Shown: positions 44,036 through 51,596 of the stretch, piece by piece | Position numbering within the stretch: the stretch's first letter is position 1 | How the letters are laid out: every line of letters begins with the position of its first letter | From: Oceanihabitans iliipiscarium | GTDB lineage: Bacteria; Bacteroidota; Bacteroidia; Flavobacteriales; Flavobacteriaceae | DNA length: 64,000 nt | NCBI RefSeq assembly: GCF_042686125.1 | Contig: NZ_JBHUOV010000001.1 | Coordinates: 1,178,001-1,242,000, forward strand | Reading direction: 5' to 3' | Notes under the pieces: generated by a model | Told to the model about the DNA's origin: nothing | Seen by the model: only the letters and a program-made list of their open reading frames with translations | The model's database searches: none | Made by a program: the position numbers and the translations under genes

Positions 44036-44051
44036 ACAAAATCAATTAGTT

Positions 44052-44450
44052 ATGTACACAGATCCAATAGCGGATTATTTAACTAGAGTTAGAAATGCAG
44101 TAAGAGCCAATCATAGAGTGGTTGAGATTCCTGCATCTAACTTGAAAAAAGAAATCACTAAAATATTATTCGATCAAGGATATATTTTAAGTTACAAGTT
44201 TGAAGATGATTCTGTACAAGGAACAATTAAAATTGCTCTTAAGTACAACAAGGAAACTAAAGAACCTGTAATTAAGAAAATTCAAAGAATAAGTAAACCA
44301 GGTTTACGTAAGTATGCAAGTTCAAAAGAACTACCTAGAATATTAAATGGTCTTGGTATTGCCATAGTTTCAACTTCTCATGGAGTTATGACTGGTAAAC
44401 AAGCTCAAAGAGATAATGTAGGTGGTGAAGTACTTTGTTACGTTTACTAA
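44052..44450 (+). CDS. rpsH: 30S ribosomal protein uS8
   Basis: Central-domain assembly protein of 132 residues and, in E. coli, translational repressor of spc. The start MYTDPIADYLTRVRNAVRAN and the C-terminal GIAIVSTSHGVMTGKQAQRD with GGEVLCYVY are diagnostic. It is preceded by a 67-base folded spacer, far longer than its other neighbours have. Confidence 0.98.
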   Translation: MYTDPIADYLTRVRNAVRANHRVVEIPASNLKKEITKILFDQGYILSYKFEDDSVQGTIKIALKYNKETKEPVIKKIQRISKPGLRKYASSKELPRILNGLGIAIVSTSHGVMTGKQAQRDNVGGEVLCYVY

Positions 44451-44467
44451 TTTAAAGCCCAAAAGAA

Positions 44468-45010
44468 ATGTCAAGAATAGGAAATAATCCAGTAGCCATT
44501 CCAGAAGGCGTAACAGTAGACATTAAAGATAATGTTGTTACTGTAAAAGGTAAATTAGGAGAATTAACACAAAACTTTGATACTATTGAAATCAAAGTAG
44601 AAGATGGTAATGTTATGGTTACTCGTTCTTCTGACTCTAAAGATCAAAAAGCAAAACATGGTTTATACAGATCATTAATGCATAACATGATTGAAGGTGT
44701 ATCTAAAGGATGGACTAAAGAATTAGAGTTAGTTGGTGTAGGATATAGAGCGTCAAACCAAGGGCAAAAATTAGATTTAGCTTTAGGTTTTTCTCATAAT
44801 ATAATATTGGATGTTGCTCCTGAAGTGAAAATTGAAACCATTTCAGAAAAAGGAAAAAATCCAATTGTAAAATTAACCTCTTTCGACAAACAATTAGTTG
44901 GTCAAGTTGCAGCGAAAATTCGTGGCTTCCGTAAACCAGAACCTTACAAAGGTAAAGGTGTTAAGTTTGTTGGTGAAGAAATAAGAAGAAAAGCAGGTAA
45001 ATCAGCTTAA
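44468..45010 (+). CDS. rplF: 50S ribosomal protein uL6
   Basis: Protein of 180 residues at the base of the L7/L12 stalk, near the factor-binding site. Two similar domains are visible, the second with ELVGVGYRASNQGQKLDLALG and the tail KIRGFRKPEPYKGKGVKFVG. It follows rpsH by 17 bases. Confidence 0.98.
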   Translation: MSRIGNNPVAIPEGVTVDIKDNVVTVKGKLGELTQNFDTIEIKVEDGNVMVTRSSDSKDQKAKHGLYRSLMHNMIEGVSKGWTKELELVGVGYRASNQGQKLDLALGFSHNIILDVAPEVKIETISEKGKNPIVKLTSFDKQLVGQVAAKIRGFRKPEPYKGKGVKFVGEEIRRKAGKSA

Positions 45011-45020
45011 TAAATAAGTT

Positions 45021-45377
45021 ATGGCACTATCAAAGTACGAAAGAAGAATAAGAATAAAAAACAGAATACGTAAGATTGTATCTGGTACAGAAACTAGACC
45101 AAGATTATCTGTTTTTAGAAGTAATAAAGAAATTTATGCTCAATTAGTTGATGATGTAACTGGTAAAACTATCAGTGCTGCATCTTCAAGAGATAAAGAC
45201 ATTAGTTCTGCTAAAGGCAGCAAATCAGAAAAAGCAACTTTAGTTGGTAAAGCTGTTGCCGAAAAAGCATTAAAAGCTGGTATAGATACAATCTCTTTTG
45301 ACAGAGGTGGATATTTATATCATGGTAGAGTAAAATCATTAGCTGAAGGAGCTAGAGAAGCAGGACTTAAATTCTAA
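45021..45377 (+). CDS. rplR: 50S ribosomal protein uL18
   Basis: 5S rRNA-binding protein of 118 residues. The basic N terminus MALSKYERRIRIKNRIRK, the RPRLSVFRSNKEIYAQLVDD strand, and the C-terminal FDRGGYLYHGRVKSLAEGAR are family marks. Spacing to rpsE is six bases. Confidence 0.98.
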   Translation: MALSKYERRIRIKNRIRKIVSGTETRPRLSVFRSNKEIYAQLVDDVTGKTISAASSRDKDISSAKGSKSEKATLVGKAVAEKALKAGIDTISFDRGGYLYHGRVKSLAEGAREAGLKF

Positions 45378-45383
45378 GAAATT

Positions 45384-45908
45384 ATGTATCAAAAATACAA
45401 AAGCGCAGAGTTAGTAAAACCAAGTGGATTAGATCTTAAAGATCGTTTAGTTGGTGTACAAAGAGTTACTAAAGTAACAAAAGGTGGTAGAGCATTTGGC
45501 TTTTCAGCAATCGTAGTAGTTGGTGATGAAACAGGTGTTGTAGGACATGGTTTAGGAAAATCTAAAGACGTAGCTAGCGCTATTGCAAAAGCAGTAGAAG
45601 ATGCTAAGAAAAACCTTGTTCGTATTCCTCTAGTTAAAGGAACTTTACCTCATGAACAAAAAGGAAAATTTGGTGGAGCAAGAGTAAACATCATTCCTGC
45701 AGCTCCTGGTACAGGAGTAATTGCTGGTGGAGCTGTAAGAACAGTTTTAGAAGCAGTTGGAGTACATGATGTATTATCAAAATCTCAAGGTTCTTCTAAT
45801 CCTCATAATGTGGTTAAAGCTACATTTGATGCATTATTACAATTAAGAGATGCAAGAACAATTGCTCGTGATAGAGGAGTTTCTCTTGAAAAAGTTTTTA
45901 AAGGATAA
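45384..45908 (+). CDS. rpsE: 30S ribosomal protein uS5
   Basis: Small-subunit protein of 174 residues important for accuracy. The dsRNA-binding domain has DRLVGVQRVTKVTKGGRAFG, the loop where spectinomycin-resistance changes occur in other species. The C-terminal domain has GTGVIAGGAVRTVLEAVGV. Five bases separate it from rpmD. Confidence 0.98.
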   Translation: MYQKYKSAELVKPSGLDLKDRLVGVQRVTKVTKGGRAFGFSAIVVVGDETGVVGHGLGKSKDVASAIAKAVEDAKKNLVRIPLVKGTLPHEQKGKFGGARVNIIPAAPGTGVIAGGAVRTVLEAVGVHDVLSKSQGSSNPHNVVKATFDALLQLRDARTIARDRGVSLEKVFKG

Positions 45909-45913
45909 TAACG

Positions 45914-46096
45914 ATGGCAAAGATAAAAGTAAAAAAAGTTAAAAGTGCGATCAATCGTACACTAAGACAAAAGCGTACATTAGAAGCCCTAGGCCTTAGA
46001 AAGATTGGACAAGTAGTAGAGCACGATGCCACACCAAATATCCTTGGTATGGTCGCTAAAGTTTCACATTTAGTTTCTGTAGAAGAAACAAAATAA
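45914..46096 (+). CDS. rpmD: 50S ribosomal protein uL30
   Basis: Small 50S protein of 60 residues. KIKVKKVKSAINRTLRQKRT followed by LEALGLRKIGQVVEHDATPN is the typical L30 pattern. It sits between rpsE and rplO as in the conserved spc order. Confidence 0.96.
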   Translation: MAKIKVKKVKSAINRTLRQKRTLEALGLRKIGQVVEHDATPNILGMVAKVSHLVSVEETK

Positions 46097-46108
46097 TAAC
46101 ACTGAAAA

Positions 46109-46561
46109 ATGGATTTAAGTAATTTAAAACCTGCAGAAGGTTCAGTAAAAAATCAAGGTAAACGTGTAGGACGTGGACAAGGTTCTGGAAAAGGTGGTAC
46201 TGCAACTCGTGGTCACAAAGGAGCTAAATCTCGTTCTGGTTACTCTAAGAAAGTTGGTTTTGAAGGTGGTCAAATGCCTTTACAACGTCGTGTACCTAAG
46301 TTTGGTTTTACTAATATTAACAGAGTTGAATACCAAGGATTAAACCTTGATACATTACAACAGTTAATTGACGATAAGAAAATTAAAGATACTATCGATT
46401 TAGATACAATGATAGCGTTACGCTTAGCTGGAAAAAATGATCTAGTTAAAATATTAGGACGTGGAGAATTAAAGTCTAAATTAAAAGTAACAGCTCATAA
46501 ATTTACAGCTTCAGCAAAAGCAGCTATAGAAGCAGCTGGAGGAGAAGCAGTAACTTTATAA
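46109..46561 (+). CDS. rplO: 50S ribosomal protein uL15
   Basis: Protein of 150 residues. The glycine-rich N-terminal extension (RVGRGQGSGKGGTATRGHKG) threads into 23S rRNA, and GFEGGQMPLQRRVPKFGF is the central signature. It precedes secY by 13 bases, conserved across bacteria. Confidence 0.98.
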   Translation: MDLSNLKPAEGSVKNQGKRVGRGQGSGKGGTATRGHKGAKSRSGYSKKVGFEGGQMPLQRRVPKFGFTNINRVEYQGLNLDTLQQLIDDKKIKDTIDLDTMIALRLAGKNDLVKILGRGELKSKLKVTAHKFTASAKAAIEAAGGEAVTL

Positions 46562-46574
46562 TTAAAACAAGCGC

Positions 46575-47918
46575 ATGAAATTTATAGAGACATTAAAAAA
46601 TGTTTGGAAAATTGAAGAACTAAGAAACCGAATCATCTTAACACTTGGTTTACTATTAGTATATCGTTTTGGTGCACAAGTCGTACTTCCTGGTATTGAT
46701 GCAGCGCAATTAGAAGGATTACAAGGTAATACCGAAGAAGGATTATTAGGTCTTTTAAACGCATTCACAGGTGGAGCTTTTGCTAACGCATCTGTTTTTG
46801 CTCTTGGTATTATGCCTTACATTTCTGCTTCTATTGTTGTTCAGTTAATGGGAATTGCTATTCCTTATTTACAGAAATTACAAAAAGAAGGCGCAAGTGG
46901 TCAAAAGAAAATCACGCAAATTACACGTTGGTTAACTATTGCAATCTGTTTGGTTCAAGCACCAGGATATTTAGCAAGTTTACCAGCTTTAGGTATTCCA
47001 CAATCAGCCTTTTTATTAGGTCAAGGTGGACTGTTCTATTTTTCTTCTGTTATCATATTAGTAACAGGATGTATTTTTGCGATGTGGTTAGGAGAAAAAA
47101 TAACCGACAAAGGTATTGGTAATGGTATTTCATTATTAATTATGGTTGGTATTATTGCAACCTTACCTAAAAACTTCTTGTTAAACGCTTCTTCTAGATT
47201 AGAAGGAAATAATGTGATGTTAATTCTTTTTGAACTTGTAATTTGGTTAGCTATCATATTAGCATCAGTTATGCTTGTTATGGCTGTTAGAAAGATTGCA
47301 GTACAATACGCAAGAAGAACAGCTTCTGGTGGTTATGAGAAAAATGTATTCGGTTCTAGACAGTATATTCCATTAAAGCTTAATGCTTCAGGAGTAATGC
47401 CAATTATATTTGCTCAAGCTATTATGTTTGTTCCAGGTTTAATAGGTGGATCTTCATTCTTAAAAGATACAGTCGCTGGACAGTGGATGCAAACAAATTT
47501 TTCTGATATATTCGGATTTTGGTACAATTTAATATTTGCTTTATTAATTATAGTATTTACTTACTTCTATACTGCAATTACTGTACCTACAAATAAAATG
47601 GCTGACGATTTAAAACGTAGTGGTGGATTTATTCCTGGCATTCGCCCTGGAACTGAAACTTCTGAATATTTAGATAAAATCATGTCACAAATAACATTAC
47701 CTGGTTCTATATTCTTAGCACTAATTGCTGTGTTCCCAGCTTTTATAGTAAAACTAATGAATGTGCAATCTGGTTGGGCCTTATTTTTTGGTGGTACATC
47801 ACTATTAATTATGGTTGGAGTTGCAATCGACACTATGCAACAAGTAAATTCATACTTGTTAAATAGACACTATGATGGCTTGATGAAAACTGGTAAAAAT
47901 AGAAAAGCAGTAGCTTAA
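46575..47918 (+). CDS. secY: Protein translocase subunit SecY
   Basis: Core of the SecYEG channel in the inner membrane, 447 residues with ten predicted transmembrane helices. Recognisable parts are LTLGLLLVYRFGAQVVLPGI (TM1), the plug-side GGAFANASVFALGIMPYISASI (TM2), the cytosolic loop with LKLNASGVMPIIFA, and GFIPGIRPGTETSEYLDK before the C-terminal helices. infA follows directly; adk and map, which often lie between them, are missing here. Confidence 0.98.
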   Translation: MKFIETLKNVWKIEELRNRIILTLGLLLVYRFGAQVVLPGIDAAQLEGLQGNTEEGLLGLLNAFTGGAFANASVFALGIMPYISASIVVQLMGIAIPYLQKLQKEGASGQKKITQITRWLTIAICLVQAPGYLASLPALGIPQSAFLLGQGGLFYFSSVIILVTGCIFAMWLGEKITDKGIGNGISLLIMVGIIATLPKNFLLNASSRLEGNNVMLILFELVIWLAIILASVMLVMAVRKIAVQYARRTASGGYEKNVFGSRQYIPLKLNASGVMPIIFAQAIMFVPGLIGGSSFLKDTVAGQWMQTNFSDIFGFWYNLIFALLIIVFTYFYTAITVPTNKMADDLKRSGGFIPGIRPGTETSEYLDKIMSQITLPGSIFLALIAVFPAFIVKLMNVQSGWALFFGGTSLLIMVGVAIDTMQQVNSYLLNRHYDGLMKTGKNRKAVA

Positions 47919-47928
47919 TTATAATACT

Positions 47929-48144
47929 ATGGCAAAACAAGCAGCAATAGAACAAGACGGAACAATTATTGAAGCATTATCAAATGCTATGTTTCGTGTT
48001 GAATTAGAAAATGGTCACATTGTGACTGCACATATTTCTGGAAAAATGCGTATGCATTATATCAAATTATTACCAGGAGACAAAGTAAAATTAGAAATGA
48101 GTCCTTACGATTTGTCAAAGGCTCGAATAACCTATAGATACTAA
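47929..48144 (+). CDS. infA: Translation initiation factor IF-1
   Basis: OB-fold factor of 71 residues that blocks the A site during initiation. MAKQAAIEQDGTIIEALSNA, then FRVELENGHIVTAHISGKMR and LPGDKVKLEMSPYDLSKARI, cover the whole family. It is followed after four bases by rpmJ. Confidence 0.98.
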   Translation: MAKQAAIEQDGTIIEALSNAMFRVELENGHIVTAHISGKMRMHYIKLLPGDKVKLEMSPYDLSKARITYRY

Positions 48145-48148
48145 TACG

Positions 48149-48265
48149 ATGAAAGTAAGAGCATCAATTAAAAAGAGAAGTGCAGATTGTAAAATCGTGC
48201 GTAGAAAAGGTAGACTTTACGTAATTAACAAAAAGAATCCTAGATTCAAACAAAGACAAGGATAG
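48149..48265 (+). CDS. rpmJ: 50S ribosomal protein bL36, zinc-free form
   Basis: A 38-residue gene beginning MKVRASIKKRSADCKIVRRK and ending NPRFKQRQG. Length, composition and place between infA and rpsM identify it. The usual zinc ribbon (two Cys pairs or CxxC plus Cys-His) is broken: only one Cys remains (ADCK) and Ser, Asn and Arg stand at the other positions. It is therefore the zinc-independent type, and it is short enough to be missed in automatic gene lists. Confidence 0.95.
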   Translation: MKVRASIKKRSADCKIVRRKGRLYVINKKNPRFKQRQG

Positions 48266-48267
48266 TT

Positions 48268-48642
48268 ATGGCAAGAATTGCAGGTGTAGACATACCAAAA
48301 CAAAAAAGAGGAGTAATCTCTTTAACTTATATCTACGGAGTAGGTAGAAGTAGAGCAAAAGAAATTTTAGCTACAGCTAAAGTTGACGAAAGTATTAAAG
48401 TTCAAGATTGGACAGATGATCAAATAGCAGGCATTCGTGATGCTGTTGGATCGTACACGATCGAAGGTGAATTACGTTCTGAAACACAATTAAACATTAA
48501 ACGATTAATGGATATTGGATGTTACAGAGGAATTCGTCATAGATCTGGTCTTCCTTTAAGAGGACAACGTACTAAAAACAACTCTAGAACGAGAAAAGGT
48601 AGAAGAAAAACTGTTGCTAACAAGAAAAAAGCAACTAAATAA
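48268..48642 (+). CDS. rpsM: 30S ribosomal protein uS13
   Basis: Head protein of 124 residues contacting the P-site tRNA and the B1 bridge. RIAGVDIPKQKRGVISLTYI, then YGVGRSRAKEIL, and the basic tail RGIRHRSGLPLRGQRTKNNS are diagnostic. First gene of the alpha segment; two bases separate it from rpmJ. Confidence 0.98.
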   Translation: MARIAGVDIPKQKRGVISLTYIYGVGRSRAKEILATAKVDESIKVQDWTDDQIAGIRDAVGSYTIEGELRSETQLNIKRLMDIGCYRGIRHRSGLPLRGQRTKNNSRTRKGRRKTVANKKKATK

Positions 48643-48653
48643 TAATTAGTAAT

Positions 48654-49037
48654 ATGGCAAAGTCAAGTACTAAAAAACGTAAAGTTATAGTAGATGCTGT
48701 TGGAGAAGCGCACATTACTGCGTCTTTTAATAACATTATCGTTTCACTTACCAACAAAAAAGGAGATGTTATTTCATGGTCTTCTGCTGGTAAAATGGGA
48801 TTTAGAGGATCTAAAAAGAACACACCTTATGCTGCGCAATTAGCTGCAGAAGATGCTGCTGCAGTAGCTCAAGAGGCTGGTTTAAAGAAAGTAAAAGTTT
48901 ACGTTAAAGGTCCAGGTAATGGTAGAGAATCTGCTATTCGTTCAATACATAATGCTGGGATTGAAGTTACAGAAATTATTGATGTTACTCCATTACCACA
49001 TAATGGATGTAGACCTCCTAAACGTAGAAGAGTTTAA
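48654..49037 (+). CDS. rpsK: 30S ribosomal protein uS11
   Basis: Platform protein of 127 residues. AHITASFNNIIVSLTNKKGD, then GKMGFRGSKKNTPYAAQLAA and the C-terminal DVTPLPHNGCRPPKRRRV identify it. A 121-base spacer with two stem-loops follows before rpsD. Confidence 0.98.
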   Translation: MAKSSTKKRKVIVDAVGEAHITASFNNIIVSLTNKKGDVISWSSAGKMGFRGSKKNTPYAAQLAAEDAAAVAQEAGLKKVKVYVKGPGNGRESAIRSIHNAGIEVTEIIDVTPLPHNGCRPPKRRRV

Positions 49038-49139
49038 TCTGAATAATAATTCAGAAACTTTAAATAAAAAATTAATAACAAGTATCAACTAGAGATCAAC
49101 GATTATCGAAGGATAAGATTAAGACCTTAATTCATAATC
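49038..49139 (+). promoter_or_regulatory. Folded rpsK-rpsD spacer (candidate S4 leader)
   Basis: Hairpin 1: TCTGAAT (49038-49044) pairs with ATTCAGA (49049-49055), loop AATA. Hairpin 2: GATTAT (49101-49106) pairs with ATAATC (49134-49139), enclosing AAGG (49109-49112) with CCTT (49125-49128). A direct repeat ATCAAC occurs just before hairpin 2. S4 controls this operon in other bacteria, but by unrelated structures. Confidence 0.5.
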
Positions 49140-49158
49140 ACTCTAAAAAACAATTAAA

Positions 49159-49764
49159 ATGGCAAGATATACTGGTCCTAAAACTAAAATAGCACGTAAA
49201 TTTGGCGAAGCTATTTTTGGAGAAGATAAATCTTTTGAAAAAAGAAATTACCCTCCTGGTCAACACGGAAACAATAGAAGACGTGGAAAAAAATCTGAAT
49301 ACGCAATCCAATTAATGGAAAAACAAAAAGCTAAATATACTTACGGTATTTTAGAGCGTCAATTTAGAGGTTTATTTAAAAAAGCAACAGCTGCTCAAGG
49401 TATTACAGGTGAAGTTTTATTACAACTTTGTGAGTCTAGATTAGACAACGTAGTTTATAGAATGGGTATTTCTCCTTCTAGAAGTGGCGCAAGACAATTA
49501 GTATCTCACAGACACATCACTGTAAATGGTCAGTTGGTAAACGTACCTTCTTATTCTTTAAAAGCTGGTGATGTTGTTGCAGTAAGAGAAAAATCTAAAT
49601 CTCTTGAGGCTATTGAAAGATCACTTTCTAACTCAAGTCACATTTACGAATGGATTACATGGAATAACGATAAAAAGGAAGGAACTTATGTGTCTATTCC
49701 TGCTAGAATCCAAATTCCTGAGAACATCAACGAACAGTTTATCGTTGAATTATATTCTAAATAA
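49159..49764 (+). CDS. rpsD: 30S ribosomal protein uS4
   Basis: Primary 16S-binding protein of 201 residues. MARYTGPKTKIARKFGEAIF is the usual start, and the S4 RNA-binding domain is RLDNVVYRMGISPSRSGARQ through HITVNGQLV. There is no N-terminal four-Cys zinc cluster. In E. coli S4 represses its own operon; the long spacer on its 5' side is a natural candidate for feedback here. Confidence 0.98.
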   Translation: MARYTGPKTKIARKFGEAIFGEDKSFEKRNYPPGQHGNNRRRGKKSEYAIQLMEKQKAKYTYGILERQFRGLFKKATAAQGITGEVLLQLCESRLDNVVYRMGISPSRSGARQLVSHRHITVNGQLVNVPSYSLKAGDVVAVREKSKSLEAIERSLSNSSHIYEWITWNNDKKEGTYVSIPARIQIPENINEQFIVELYSK

Positions 49765-49794
49765 TAAATTAATCATATTGGGATTTAGCCAAAG

Positions 49795-49825
49795 GATTTA
49801 TTTGTCTTCTTCAAACTTATAAATC
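49795..49825 (+). promoter_or_regulatory. Hairpin in rpsD-rpoA spacer
   Basis: GATTTA (49795-49800) pairs with TAAATC (49820-49825), and TTTG with CAAA, with a 4-base bulge CTTA and a 7-base loop. It lies in a 95-base spacer and is not followed by a T-run. Function unknown; weak call. Confidence 0.3.
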
Positions 49826-49859
49826 GCGCAACTAAATAACAATTAAAACGAAGAAATAT

Positions 49860-50852
49860 ATGGCAGTATTTAATTTTCAAAAACCGGACAAAGTAATCAT
49901 GATTGATTCTACTGACTTCGAAGGTAAATTCGAATTCAGACCTTTAGAACCTGGTTATGGATTAACAGTTGGAAACGCACTAAGAAGAGTTTTACTTTCT
50001 TCTTTAGAAGGATTTGCAATCACATCAGTTAGAATTGAAGGTGTAGATCATGAATTTTCAACTATTGCTGGTGTTGTTGAAGACGTTACAGAAATAATTT
50101 TAAATTTAAAACAAATGCGTTTTAAGCGTCAAATTGAAGACGTTGATAACGAATCTGTTTCAATCTCAATTTCTGGTCAAGAACAAATTACAGCTGGAGA
50201 TTTTCAAAAGTTTATCTCAGGATTTCAAGTTCTAAATTCAGATTTAGTCATCTGTAACTTAGATCCTAAAGTAAACATTAACGTGGAAATTACTATTGAA
50301 AAAGGTAGAGGATATGTGCCTGCAGAAGAAAATAAAAAATCATCTGCACCAATAGGAACAATCTTTACAGATTCAATTTACACACCAATAAAAAATGTTA
50401 AATATAGCATCGAGAATTTTCGTGTAGAACAAAAAACAGATTACGAAAAATTAGTTTTCGAAATCATTACTGATGGTTCTATCAATCCTCAAGATGCTTT
50501 AACCGAAGCAGCAAAAACATTAATTCACCACTTCATGTTATTCTCTGATGAGCGTATCACTTTAGAAGCTGATGAAATTGCTCAAACTGAAACTTATGAT
50601 GAAGAATCACTTCACATGAGACAGTTACTTAAAACAAAATTAGTTGATATGGACTTATCTGTTCGTGCACTAAACTGTTTAAAAGCTGCTGAAGTAGATA
50701 CTCTTGGTGACTTAGTATCGTTTAATAAAAACGACTTAATGAAGTTCCGTAACTTCGGTAAAAAATCATTAACAGAGCTTGAAGAGCTTGTCAATGTTAA
50801 AGGTTTAAACTTTGGAATGGACCTTTCAAAATATAAATTAGATAAAGATTAA
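49860..50852 (+). CDS. rpoA: RNA polymerase alpha subunit
   Basis: Assembly platform of RNA polymerase, 330 residues. The N-terminal domain, about 1-230, has GYGLTVGNALRRVLLSSLEG and the dimerisation region; the C-terminal domain, about 255-325, has DLSVRALNCLKAAEVDTLGD and FGKKSLTELEELV, the DNA- and activator-binding helices. Length is standard. Position between rpsD and rplQ is conserved. Confidence 0.98.
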   Translation: MAVFNFQKPDKVIMIDSTDFEGKFEFRPLEPGYGLTVGNALRRVLLSSLEGFAITSVRIEGVDHEFSTIAGVVEDVTEIILNLKQMRFKRQIEDVDNESVSISISGQEQITAGDFQKFISGFQVLNSDLVICNLDPKVNINVEITIEKGRGYVPAEENKKSSAPIGTIFTDSIYTPIKNVKYSIENFRVEQKTDYEKLVFEIITDGSINPQDALTEAAKTLIHHFMLFSDERITLEADEIAQTETYDEESLHMRQLLKTKLVDMDLSVRALNCLKAAEVDTLGDLVSFNKNDLMKFRNFGKKSLTELEELVNVKGLNFGMDLSKYKLDKD

Positions 50853-50855
50853 TGA

Positions 50856-50897
50856 CTTCATAATTTGCTCCTCAATAGTGAGTCGAGCAAGATGAAG
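50856..50897 (+). promoter_or_regulatory. Extended hairpin before rplQ (candidate leader)
   Basis: CTTCAT (50856-50861) pairs with ATGAAG (50892-50897), TTGCTC (50865-50870) with GAGCAA (50885-50890), and CTCA with TGAG over the loop ATAG. That makes 16 pairs with an AAT/G internal loop and a TC bulge. It ends 16 bases before the rplQ start and has no T-run. Confidence 0.6.
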
Positions 50898-50913
50898 CTA
50901 AAACAAAAATGTC

Positions 50914-51384
50914 ATGAGACACGGAAAAAAAGTAAACCACTTAGGTAGACAAACAGCACACAGAAAAGCAATGCTTGCTAATATGGCTTGTTCTCTTATT
51001 GAACACAAACGTATTAACACAACTGTAGCGAAAGCTAAAGCTTTAAAACAATTTGTAGAACCTATGATTACAAAATCAAAGGAAGATACAACGCACAACA
51101 GACGTATTGTTTTCTCTCGTTTAAGACAAAAAGAAGCTGTGACTGAATTGTTTAGAGAAGTAGCAACTAAAGTTGGCGATCGTCCTGGAGGGTATACTCG
51201 TATTATCAAATTAGGAAATCGTTTAGGTGATAATGCTGATATGGCAATGATAGAACTTGTCGATTATAACGAGATCTACAATGCAGATAAGAAAGCGAAG
51301 AAAACAACGCGTAGAAGCCGAAGAGGAGGTGCGAAAGCAGTAACACCACCAGTTGAAACTAAAGCGACTAACGAAGAAGAATAA
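50914..51384 (+). CDS. rplQ: 50S ribosomal protein bL17
   Basis: Tunnel-exit protein of 156 residues. MRHGKKVNHLGRQTAHRKAM, then ANMACSLIEHKRINTTVAKA and FSRLRQKEAVTELF, are the family core of about 115 residues. A charged tail of about 40 residues (KAKKTTRRSRRGGAK) is longer than in E. coli and common in the phylum. Last gene of the supercluster, followed by a terminator. Confidence 0.97.
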   Translation: MRHGKKVNHLGRQTAHRKAMLANMACSLIEHKRINTTVAKAKALKQFVEPMITKSKEDTTHNRRIVFSRLRQKEAVTELFREVATKVGDRPGGYTRIIKLGNRLGDNADMAMIELVDYNEIYNADKKAKKTTRRSRRGGAKAVTPPVETKATNEEE

Positions 51385-51407
51385 ATGTTAATAAGCATTA
51401 ATAACAT

Positions 51408-51441
51408 AAAGGATAAACTATTTTAGTTTATCCTTTTTTTT
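51408..51441 (+). terminator. Terminator of the ribosomal supercluster
   Basis: AAAGGATAAACT (51408-51419) pairs with AGTTTATCCTTT (51425-51436) over the loop ATTTT and is followed by a T-run. It lies 24 bases after the rplQ stop and is the first intrinsic terminator since the rpsL promoter. Confidence 0.92.
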
Positions 51442-51462
51442 ATGCAATTTTGTAAAAATTAT

Positions 51463-51566
51463 GGCGTGACCTTTTTTCGCTAAGGCTACAAAAGGTCGGG
51501 CTTTCGGCAGTCGCTTTTATAATTTTCAATTATAAAGAGCTTCAACAAAGCCTTAATCCCTCACGC
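51463..51566 (+). repeat. Structured intergenic repeat, copy C (upstream of carA)
   Basis: Closing stem GCGTGA (51464-51469) pairs with TCACGC (51561-51566). Second arm: CCTTTT (51470-51475) pairs with AAAAGG (51490-51495). Third arm: GCT plus TTTATAATT (51513-51524) pairs with AATTATAAA, a bulged G (51537) and AGC, loop TTC. GGTCGGGCTTTC (51494-51505) and AATCCCTCACGC are the shared blocks. The element ends 30 bases before the carA start. Confidence 0.82.
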
Positions 51567-51596
51567 AAAAGCACACAACACAACAACCTAATAACA

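Noticed and set aside
35188..50794. Minus-strand open frames inside the ribosomal cluster
   Set aside because: All are antisense to full-length, unmistakable ribosomal genes; none shows an independent motif or signal peptide.
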